Assembly: GCA_945952355.1 (NCBI GenBank)
Contig: CAMFIW010000179.1
Span: 1 to 6,384, forward strand
Source of the DNA: an uncultured Phenylobacterium sp.
GTDB lineage: Bacteria; Pseudomonadota; Alphaproteobacteria; Caulobacterales; Caulobacteraceae
Direction of reading: 5' to 3'
Length of the DNA: 6,384 bases
Positions 1-5,967 of this stretch are shown piece after piece (within the stretch, counting starts at the first letter, position 1; each line of letters starts with the position of its first letter). Under the pieces are notes generated by a model. It worked only from the letters and a program-made list of their open reading frames with translations, did no database searches and was not told where the DNA came from. The position numbers and the translations under genes were made by a program.

Positions 1-9
1 AAGAGACAG
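1..9. other. Probable Tn5/Nextera mosaic-end adapter remnant
   Basis: The first nine bases, AAGAGACAG, are identical to the last nine bases of the 19-base Tn5 mosaic end used in Nextera libraries (AGATGTGTATAAGAGACAG). Read in the clpA frame they would give Glu-Thr-Gly before Met-Gly-Ser-Thr-Thr. ClpA proteins normally have an Arg-Cys-Ile/Met-like stretch there. Bases 10-11 (GC) fit the end of a TGC cysteine codon, so genuine sequence appears to resume at base 10. The most likely explanation is untrimmed adapter at a contig end rather than biology. A nine-base match at the extreme edge could be chance, but the protein mismatch supports the artefact reading. Confidence 0.75.
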
Positions 10-11
10 GC

Positions 12-1367
<1,356 letters not shown>

Positions 1368-1391
1368 TCCAAGGCCTCGATTGAGACGGAC

Positions 1392-1418
1392 AAGCCCCAG
1401 GAAAACCTGGGGCTTTTT
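1392..1418 (+). terminator. Intrinsic terminator of clpA
   Basis: A perfect 10-bp stem (AAGCCCCAGG, 1392-1401, with CCTGGGGCTT, 1406-1415) closes an AAAA loop and runs into five T residues (1414-1418). It lies 24 bases after the clpA stop. The stem also starts 7 bases past the stop of the convergent phyH-like gene. Read on the - strand it is followed by only two T residues, so it should act mainly on clpA but may also trim the opposing transcript. Confidence 0.93.
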
Positions 1419-1425
1419 CGTGCGC

Positions 1426-2352
1426 CTACATGGCTATGGGCTCGCCGAGCCGGGCATGATGTAGGAAACCCGCAATGAGCTTGGGCGACAGCCGCACCGG
1501 ACAGCCTTTCCGCCTCGGCCACCGCCAGAAGCCGGTTCGCACATCCGGCGGCAGGCGCAGCAACAGTCGGCCAGCTTCGACGTCGGAATACATGGGCGTA
1601 TAGTAGAGACAGCCCGCGAAATAGTTGTGGACCACCAGCGAGCGGCGGGTGGAGCCTGGGTCGTCGATCGGCGAACCACCATGGGCGAGGTTCGCCGCCC
1701 AAACGAAGGCCTGGCCTTTCTTCAGCAGGGCTCGGGTCCTCGGCAAGCCGCTCTCGGCTATGGCCTCGGCATAGCGCGGCACATAGGTCGCCTCGTAGTC
1801 CGAATAGTTTGGCGTCGGGGAGTTCACGCCCGCAGCACGCATGGTCATGACCGGGAGCTTGTGACTGCCCGGATGATAGATGAGCGGCCCGGCGCCGGGT
1901 TGCACATCCTCCAGCGCGATCCAGACCCCGCACATGAACCGCTCGGGATCGGCGTGGAAGTGGATTGCGTCGGAGTGGATCGATTGCTGGCTTCCCTGGC
2001 GGAAGTTCAGCGTCTGAAACGGAAAAGGATCTCGGCCGTAGGCCGCGCGCAGCAGGCGGCGCATGGGTGGCCAGCTGGCCAGATGGCGCACCGCGGACGA
2101 GCGACGCCACGCGTCCTGCACTCGCGTGATCCCAGGCGTGAAGTAGGGCTCGGTCTCGGCGACGGCCTGGTCGCAAAGCGCCCGCGCCTTCTCGCCCAGG
2201 TCGACGACGGCCACGCCATCACGGGCCATGTCGCCGATGAACCGCACCGTGGTGGCGTCGAAGGCCGAGCGCTCCAGATAGGCGTCCAGGTGTTCGGACT
2301 CGAACCATGGAACCGTCGGCTTGGAGCCGCGCAGGGCGGTCAGGACACTCAA
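1426..2352 (-). CDS. Phytanoyl-CoA dioxygenase (PhyH) family Fe(II)/2-oxoglutarate oxygenase
   Basis: This is a 308-residue protein with the double-stranded beta-helix pattern of PhyH-type non-haem iron oxygenases, which hydroxylate small molecules or lipids using O2 and 2-oxoglutarate. The iron-binding facial triad is readable: H126 and D128 in SIHSDAIHFHADP, and the distal H224 in NLAHGGSP. R236/R237 in GSTRRSLVVHNYF is the likely 2-oxoglutarate carboxylate anchor. The GAGPLIYHPGSH stretch (153-164) is typical of the family. The substrate cannot be told from sequence. The start is a TTG at 2352, supported by GGAG (2359-2362) six bases upstream; the next in-frame ATG is residue 42 and would cut into the domain. 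There is no signal peptide or membrane segment. It lies 65 bases downstream of the HIT gene on the same strand and converges on clpA. Several 60-base blocks inside it count to 57-63 % GC, lower than most neighbours. The family call is strong; the role is unknown. Confidence 0.9.
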   Translation of the reverse strand: MSVLTALRGSKPTVPWFESEHLDAYLERSAFDATTVRFIGDMARDGVAVVDLGEKARALCDQAVAETEPYFTPGITRVQDAWRRSSAVRHLASWPPMRRLLRAAYGRDPFPFQTLNFRQGSQQSIHSDAIHFHADPERFMCGVWIALEDVQPGAGPLIYHPGSHKLPVMTMRAAGVNSPTPNYSDYEATYVPRYAEAIAESGLPRTRALLKKGQAFVWAANLAHGGSPIDDPGSTRRSLVVHNYFAGCLYYTPMYSDVEAGRLLLRLPPDVRTGFWRWPRRKGCPVRLSPKLIAGFLHHARLGEPIAM

Positions 2353-2358
2353 TCGAAT

Positions 2359-2362
2359 CTCC
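2359..2362 (-). promoter_or_regulatory. Shine-Dalgarno GGAG supporting the TTG start of the phyH-like gene
   Basis: On the - strand GGAG sits six bases before TTG (2350-2352). No ATG or GTG in the same frame is as well placed, so this site decides the choice of the TTG start. Confidence 0.6.
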
Positions 2363-2376
2363 AGGCTGCAGGTCGT

Positions 2377-2402
2377 GCGTGTATCGATATCGGACTACAC
2401 GC
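2377..2402. repeat. Inverted repeat with nested palindromes in the hit-phyH spacer
   Basis: A perfect 7-bp inverted repeat (GCGTGTA, 2377-2383, and TACACGC, 2396-2402) flanks a 12-base centre. Two overlapping 8-bp palindromes lie at its left and centre: TATCGATA (2382-2389) and CGATATCG (2385-2392). The block is AT-rich for this sequence. It lies between the HIT stop (2418) and the phyH-like start (2352). No T-run follows it in either direction, so it does not look like a terminator. An operator or promoter element for the phyH-like gene is the more likely reading, but no regulator can be named. Confidence 0.5.
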
Positions 2403-2417
2403 GCAGCCCCGCCTAGG

Positions 2418-2855
2418 TCACGCGATCTTGGCCGCGATCTGCTCGGCCAGGACCCTGAGTTCGCCCATGTCGGCCATGCCGCCGCCGGCGTGGCGGCCGA
2501 GCGGCACGCCTTCCCAGCGCGGGATGATGTGGACATGCAGGTGGTAGACGGTCTGGCCCGACGCCGCGCCGTTGAACTGGCTGACCATGATCCCGTCGGG
2601 ATTGAGCGCGGCGCGGACCGCGCGGGCGACCCGCTGCACGCCCTGGATCAGGGTCGCCAGCACCTGCGGCTCCTCCTCCAGCAGGTTGCGCGCATGGGAA
2701 TGCTTGGGGATCACCAGCACGTGGCCCTTGGACTGCGGGAAGACATCCATGAAGGCGAAGACGTGTTCATCCTCGAACACGCGCACGCAAGGCGCCTCGC
2801 CGCGCAGGATCTTGGCGAAGATGTTGCCGTCGTCGTAGGTCCCGTCCAAGCTCAT
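2418..2855 (-). CDS. HIT family (histidine triad) nucleotide-binding protein
   Basis: The product is 145 residues, the usual length for a HINT/HIT-type hydrolase. Such cytoplasmic proteins act on nucleoside phosphoramidates or dinucleoside polyphosphates through a covalent nucleotidyl-histidine intermediate. The signature HLHVHIIPR is at 105-113, with the triad H105, H107 and H109. Upstream family motifs are present: NIFAKILRGEAP (11-22), the QSKGHVLVIPKHSH segment (41-54), and FNGAASGQTVYH (94-105) leading into the triad. I chose the ATG at 2855 because AGGGAG (2865-2870) lies nine bases upstream. An in-frame GTG at 2888 would add 11 residues but lacks a ribosome site. It is divergent from the DUF4287 gene with 47 bases between starts and is followed by the phyH-like gene. 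The natural substrate cannot be assigned. Confidence 0.95.
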   Translation of the reverse strand: MSLDGTYDDGNIFAKILRGEAPCVRVFEDEHVFAFMDVFPQSKGHVLVIPKHSHARNLLEEEPQVLATLIQGVQRVARAVRAALNPDGIMVSQFNGAASGQTVYHLHVHIIPRWEGVPLGRHAGGGMADMGELRVLAEQIAAKIA

Positions 2856-2864
2856 GGCGTCGTT

Positions 2865-2878
2865 CTCCCTGGTGGGAG
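2865..2878 (-). promoter_or_regulatory. Shine-Dalgarno of the HIT gene, inside a short hairpin
   Basis: AGGGAG (2865-2870, - strand) lies nine bases before the ATG at 2855 and decides that start over the upstream GTG. GGGAG can pair with CTCCC just 5' of it (2874-2878) across a four-base loop, giving a 5-bp GC-rich hairpin that could mask the site. The hairpin is short enough to be chance. Confidence 0.5.
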
Positions 2879-2888
2879 CGTCGTACAC

Positions 2889-2894
2889 GAAGGA
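2889..2894 (+). promoter_or_regulatory. Shine-Dalgarno GAAGGA of the DUF4287 gene
   Basis: GAAGGA lies eight bases before the ATG at 2903 and fixes that start. It sits only 10 bases from the HIT ribosome-site hairpin on the other strand. Confidence 0.65.
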
Positions 2895-2902
2895 CGCCCG
2901 CC

Positions 2903-3493
2903 ATGGGAACCAGCCGAGGCACCCCCACCGGGCTGACCGCGCGCCAGGAGAAGTGGTTCGCCTCGGTCCGCGCGAGCCTGGAGCGCGACACCGGCAAGAC
3001 CCTGGACGAATGGGTCGCCATCGCCCGCACCTGCCCGGAGACCAAGCCCAAGGCCCGCAACGACTGGCTGCGCGAGCATCATGGGCTGGGCGTCAACCGC
3101 GCCGCCCACGTGCTGTCGGTGGCCTTCCCGTCGGAGGATCGCTGGGATGAGCCCGACAACCTGCGCGCCAAGCTCTGGACCGATCCGGCCGCCACCGCGA
3201 TCTTCGAGGCGGTGGAGGCGGCGATCCTGGGCGGCTTCGATCCCGTCGTCGTCGGCCAGCGCAAGGGCTTCACCGGCTTTTCCCGCGAGTTCCAGTTCGC
3301 CTCGATGCGCCCGCTGAAGGGCGGCCAGGTCGCCCTCGGACTCGCCGTGCCGGTCGAAGCCGACGCCCGCCTTGTCCCGCCGAAGAACGAGGGCTGGTCG
3401 GAACGGCTGAAATCGAAAGCGGTGCTGACATCGGCCGCCGAGGTGGACGACGGCCTCAAGGCGCTGCTGAAGCAGGCCTGGGAGAACTCCTAG
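2903..3493 (+). CDS. DUF4287 and DUF5655 domain-containing protein of unknown function
   Basis: This 196-residue protein has two recognisable uncharacterised domains. Residues ~12-76 match the DUF4287 pattern (RQEKWFASVRASLERDTGKTLDEWVAIARTC in overview, then a short helical segment with HHGLGVNRA at 59-67). Residues ~88-195 match DUF5655 (LWTDPAATAIFEAVE, then GQRKGFTGFSR at 118-128, RPLKGG at 136-141 and NEGWSERLKS at 162-171). There is no signal peptide or membrane helix, so it is probably cytoplasmic. The gene is divergent from the HIT gene (47 bases) and convergent with the acyltransferase gene, with a single base between the two stop codons. It interrupts an otherwise leftward run of genes. 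The domain calls are from recall of the families; no biochemical function is established to my knowledge. Confidence 0.92.
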   Translation: MGTSRGTPTGLTARQEKWFASVRASLERDTGKTLDEWVAIARTCPETKPKARNDWLREHHGLGVNRAAHVLSVAFPSEDRWDEPDNLRAKLWTDPAATAIFEAVEAAILGGFDPVVVGQRKGFTGFSREFQFASMRPLKGGQVALGLAVPVEADARLVPPKNEGWSERLKSKAVLTSAAEVDDGLKALLKQAWENS

Positions 3494-3494
3494 C

Positions 3495-4649
3495 TCACGC
3501 CCCCTGGCGGAACGGGGAGTACTCCTCGGCCAGCCATTCCATCTCACCTTCCACGGCGGCTCGTTCACGGCGGACGAAGTCCTCGACGGCCCCCCTGAGG
3601 CGCGGGTCGGCGATGTAGTGGGCGGAGCGGACGGCGACCGGCAGGTAGCCGCGGGCGATCTTGTGCTGGCCCTGGGCGCCGGCCTCGACGCGGGCCAGAC
3701 CGCGGCCGATGGCCCATTCGATGGCCTGGTAGTAGCAGAGCTCGAAATGCAGGAACGGGATGTCCTCGAGGCAGCCCCAGTTGCGGCCATAGAGGCAGTC
3801 GTCGCCTATCAGGTTGAGCGCGCCCGCCACCCAGCGGCCGTGACGCTTGGCCATCACCAGCAGCACCCGGTCCGCCATCCGTTCGCCAAGCAGCGAGAAG
3901 AACAGGCGGTTGAGGTAGGGCCGGCCCCATTTGCGCGAGCCGGTGTCCATGTAGAAGGCGAAGAAGGCGTCCCAGTGATCCTCGGTGATGTCCGCGCCGG
4001 TCAGACAGAAGACCTCGACCTCGGCGAGCGCATCGCGGCGCTCACGGCGGATGGTCTTGCGGCGGCCCGACGAGAGCGCGCCGAGGAAGGCGTCGAAGTC
4101 GGCATAGCCCTGGTTCACCCAGTGATATTGCTGACCCTCGCGCAGGGCGAGCCCCTGCCCGCCCATCCAGGCCCACTCGTCCTCGGTCGGGAAATTGACG
4201 TGGAACGACGAGGCCTCGTAGCGCTCGCACAGCGCGACCGCCCCACCGAGCAGGATGCGGCGGGCCTCTTCGACGTCGACGTCGGGCCGCACGAGCAGCC
4301 GCGGGCCGGTGGCCGGGGTGAACGGCGCGGCGCTCAACAGCTTCGGGTAATAGGCGCCCCCCGCCCGCTCATAGGCGTCGGCCCAGGCGTGGTCGAAGAT
4401 GTATTCGCCCTGGCTGTGGGACTTCAGATAGAGCGGCATGACCGCCGCGACCTCGCCGGCGTCGTCCGTCACCGACAGATGCTGCGGCCCCCAGCCCTGG
4501 CGCTCGACCGCGCAGTTCGATTCCTCGGCGGCGCTGAGGAAGTCGTAGAGCACGAAGGGGTTGCCGTGATGCGCGGCGCAGGCGTCCCAGCCGGCCCGCC
4601 CGATCTCCGCGATGCGGCGGCTGACCTGGACCGCCGGCTTCAAGCTCAC
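3495..4649 (-). CDS. FemAB-like/GNAT-fold predicted acyltransferase (COG3146, DUF482-type)
   Basis: The product is 384 residues and belongs to the family annotated as 'peptidogalycan biosynthesis protein' or GNAT N-acetyltransferase (COG3146, Pfam FemAB_like). Its hallmark strings are visible: NPF at 30-32, LKSHSQGEYIFDHAWA (75-90), YYPKLLSAAPFTPATGPRLL (100-119), SSFHVNF (147-153), RRKTIRRER (196-204), SRKWGRPYLNRLFF (238-251), VAGALNLIGDDCLYGRNWG (274-292), FLHFELCYYQAIEWAI (299-314) and VEAGAQGQHKIARGY (321-335). These fit two GNAT-like halves acting in the cytoplasm, but substrate and product are unknown. The start is a GTG (4647-4649) overlapping the stop of the phosphodiesterase gene as GTGA, with GAGGG (4659-4663) nine bases upstream. 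The frame is open for 97 more codons, but that stretch lies inside the phosphodiesterase gene and has no family similarity. It is the last gene of the RidA-GDPD operon and ends one base from the convergent DUF4287 stop. Confidence 0.93.
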   Translation of the reverse strand: MSLKPAVQVSRRIAEIGRAGWDACAAHHGNPFVLYDFLSAAEESNCAVERQGWGPQHLSVTDDAGEVAAVMPLYLKSHSQGEYIFDHAWADAYERAGGAYYPKLLSAAPFTPATGPRLLVRPDVDVEEARRILLGGAVALCERYEASSFHVNFPTEDEWAWMGGQGLALREGQQYHWVNQGYADFDAFLGALSSGRRKTIRRERRDALAEVEVFCLTGADITEDHWDAFFAFYMDTGSRKWGRPYLNRLFFSLLGERMADRVLLVMAKRHGRWVAGALNLIGDDCLYGRNWGCLEDIPFLHFELCYYQAIEWAIGRGLARVEAGAQGQHKIARGYLPVAVRSAHYIADPRLRGAVEDFVRRERAAVEGEMEWLAEEYSPFRQGA

Positions 4650-5395
4650 GCGTGGAAACCCTCGAAGATGAGGTTGTCGCAATGCGGCTTGAGATCGTCC
4701 CACTGACCGGGATCGCGCACGGTCCAGGCCACCACCGGCATGCCCTTCGCCCGATGCGCCGTCACCCGCGGATCGGCCACCATGTCGGTGCTCATGGCCA
4801 GAAAGTGGGGCCGGGCGATCTCCACATGCTCCAGGCGCGCGAACGACCTGCGCTGTTCGGCCGACAAATGCGGTGTGTCCTCGCTCCAGGCGTAGCTGTC
4901 GAGGCCGCGCAGCACGCCTGGGAACCGGTCGGCGAACCAAGCATGGCTGTACGGGTTGAAGCCGATCACGCAGACCGGACCGTTGTGGTCGATCAGGATC
5001 TCATGGACGCGCTGCTCCAGCGGCCCGACCTCTCCAAAGGCCGTCTTGAGTTCGATATGGACCATCGCACGATGGCCGATCAGGGCGAGGGTCTCCAGCA
5101 GGGTCGGGATACGCTCGTCGCCGCCCTTGAGCCGCAGCTCGGCCAGATCGGCGGCCGTACGGTCCTTGACCCTGCCCTCGGCCCCGGTCATCCGCTTCAG
5201 CGAATAGTCGTGAAACACCACTGCTTCGCCGTCGGCTGACAGGTGGACGTCGAGTTCGACGCCATAGCCGGCCTGGCATGCGGCCTGGAAGGCGCCCAGC
5301 GAATTCTCCGGCGCCCCGTCCGGCGTCCACAGGCCGCGGTGCGCCACCGGCGGATGGAACAGGAGATCCCAGGCCTCGCCGAACGACTGCTTCAC
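4646..5395 (-). CDS. Glycerophosphodiester phosphodiesterase family protein
   Basis: This 249-residue GDPD-type TIM-barrel enzyme is predicted to cleave glycerophosphodiesters (deacylated phospholipids) to glycerol-3-phosphate and an alcohol in a metal-dependent reaction. Expected catalytic and metal-site motifs are all present: HRG (19-21), PEN (29-31), ELD (47-49), HD (62-63), the ELK of VHIELK (115-117), and AWTV near the C-terminus (223-226). No signal peptide is visible, which points to the cytoplasmic class. The start is a GTG (5393-5395) overlapping the RidA stop as GTGA. The ribosome site is weak (a GGAAG-like stretch about four bases upstream), so translation probably depends on coupling. 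The stop in turn overlaps the start of the acyltransferase gene. Confidence 0.95.
   Translation of the reverse strand: MKQSFGEAWDLLFHPPVAHRGLWTPDGAPENSLGAFQAACQAGYGVELDVHLSADGEAVVFHDYSLKRMTGAEGRVKDRTAADLAELRLKGGDERIPTLLETLALIGHRAMVHIELKTAFGEVGPLEQRVHEILIDHNGPVCVIGFNPYSHAWFADRFPGVLRGLDSYAWSEDTPHLSAEQRRSFARLEHVEIARPHFLAMSTDMVADPRVTAHRAKGMPVVAWTVRDPGQWDDLKPHCDNLIFEGFHA
4647..4663 (-). promoter_or_regulatory. GTG start and Shine-Dalgarno of the acyltransferase gene at a GTGA overlap
   Basis: GAGGG (4659-4663) is followed after nine bases by GTG (4647-4649), whose last two bases are the first two of the upstream TGA stop (4646-4648). This sets the acyltransferase start and excludes the 97-codon upstream extension. 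Confidence 0.7.
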
Positions 5396-5853
5396 CGGAC
5401 TTCCACCACCGCGTCGACCTCGACCGCGAAGTTCAGCGGCAGGCGGTAGACCCCCACGGCGGAACGGGCGTGCTTGCCAGCGTCGCCGAAGGCCAGGACC
5501 ATGACGTCCGAGCAGCCATTCACGACCTGGGGAATGTCGAAGAAGTTCGGCCCGGCCTGGACGAAGCCGCCCAGCTTGACCACCCGCACGATGCGATCGA
5601 GGTCGCCGTCGCAGGCGGCCCGCATCTGGGCGAGCAGGTTGATCCCACAGGTCCGCGCCGCGGCCTTGGCGGTCTCGGCGTCCACGTCCTCGCCGACCAC
5701 GCCCTTAACCCCGCCCGCGGCGTCGACCGACACCTGACCGGAAATGTGGACGAGGTTCCCGGCCCGGACGAACGGCACATAGTTGGCCACGGGCGGATTG
5801 GGTTGCGGCAGGGTGATGCCGGCGGCGGCGAGGCGGTCTTCGACTTGGGACAT
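5392..5853 (-). CDS. RidA (YjgF/YER057c/UK114) family protein
   Basis: The product is 153 residues, slightly longer than canonical RidA (~130), and resembles the YjgF-like subfamily annotated as 'RidA family protein' or endoribonuclease L-PSP. Classic RidA deaminates reactive enamine/imine intermediates in the cytoplasm. Visible features are the VPFVRAGNLVHISGQV strand region (26-41), the IVRVVKLGGFVQ helix-strand (88-99), and the C-terminal block with R130 in HARSAVGV, which aligns with the substrate-binding arginine of RidA, followed by LP (138-139) and E145 in AVEVDAVVEV. Retaining the arginine suggests a deaminase-like activity, but this subfamily differs from true RidA, so no symbol is given. 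I chose the ATG at 5853; the in-frame TTG at 5874 has no ribosome site. It is the first gene of a three-gene operon coupled by overlaps. Confidence 0.93.
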   Translation of the reverse strand: MSQVEDRLAAAGITLPQPNPPVANYVPFVRAGNLVHISGQVSVDAAGGVKGVVGEDVDAETAKAAARTCGINLLAQMRAACDGDLDRIVRVVKLGGFVQAGPNFFDIPQVVNGCSDVMVLAFGDAGKHARSAVGVYRLPLNFAVEVDAVVEVR

Positions 5854-5860
5854 GGCCGAA

Positions 5861-5868
5861 GGTCTAGC
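5861..5868 (-). promoter_or_regulatory. Candidate -10 element upstream of the ridA-like operon
   Basis: GCTAGACC on the - strand matches seven of eight positions of the Caulobacter housekeeping -10 consensus GCTANAWC. It ends seven bases before the ATG, so transcription would start at or within a few bases of the start codon, giving a leaderless or nearly leaderless mRNA. Such mRNAs are known to be common in Caulobacter. No convincing TTGACG-like -35 is seen; the expected position holds a pyrimidine run that is also the tail of the phasin terminator. The only purine-rich ribosome-site candidate (GAAGG, 5868-5872) is 14 bases from the ATG, too far to be typical. Confidence 0.4.
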
Positions 5869-5879
5869 CTTCAACCCGG

Positions 5880-5917
5880 AAAAGGAAAAGGCCCGGACCG
5901 CTTCCGGTCCGGGCCTT
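5880..5917 (-). terminator. Intrinsic terminator downstream of the phasin gene
   Basis: A perfect 13-bp GC-rich stem (5888-5900 with 5905-5917) closes a four-base loop. On the - strand it is followed by a T-rich tract with two TTTT runs separated by CC, down to 5880. It lies between the phasin stop (5968) and the RidA start (5853), in the right orientation to end phasin transcription. On the + strand it would be followed by a poorer TTCTC tract. Confidence 0.85.
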
Positions 5918-5924
5918 CTCGATT

Positions 5925-5954
5925 CGGGCGCCTGAGAGAAGGAGAAGGCGCCCG
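5925..5954 (-). repeat. Second hairpin just after the phasin stop
   Basis: A 9-bp perfect stem (CGGGCGCCT, 5925-5933, with AGGCGCCCG, 5946-5954) has a 12-base loop that is all pyrimidine on the transcribed - strand. It begins 13 bases after the phasin stop and precedes the T-tailed terminator. No T-run follows, so it may protect the 3' end or act as a stabiliser rather than terminate. Confidence 0.6.
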
Positions 5955-5967
5955 GAACTGCCCGGTT

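Noticed and set aside
2377..2402. Terminator between the HIT and phyH-like genes
   Set aside because: The inverted repeat has a 12-base AT-rich centre and no T-run on either side, so it lacks the features of an intrinsic terminator.
1627..2547. Long + strand open frame (306 codons) opposite the oxygenase
   Set aside because: It is antisense to the PhyH-like gene and runs into the HIT gene, has no domain or ribosome site, and is a composition shadow.
2856..2888. Upstream GTG start (2888) for the HIT protein, adding 11 residues
   Set aside because: There is no ribosome site before it, the added residues are not family sequence, and the AGGGAG site points to the ATG at 2855.
2852..3790. Long - strand open frame (312 codons) opposite the DUF4287 gene
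   Set aside because: It spans two real genes on different strands with no family similarity. Its reading is the antisense of the DUF4287-DUF5655 protein.
3618..4706. Long + strand open frame (362 codons) opposite the acyltransferase
   Set aside because: It is antisense to a gene with clear family motifs and encodes low-complexity sequence without recognisable domains, as expected by chance in GC-rich DNA.
4650..4940. 97-codon N-terminal extension of the acyltransferase reading frame
   Set aside because: It lies wholly inside the well-supported GDPD gene, its translation is Arg/Gly/Pro-rich shadow sequence, and the GTG at 4649 has a ribosome site and a GTGA overlap.
5854..5874. Upstream TTG start (5874) for the RidA-family protein, adding seven residues
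   Set aside because: The bases before it are the pyrimidine-rich terminator tail with no ribosome site, and the family normally starts near the chosen ATG.
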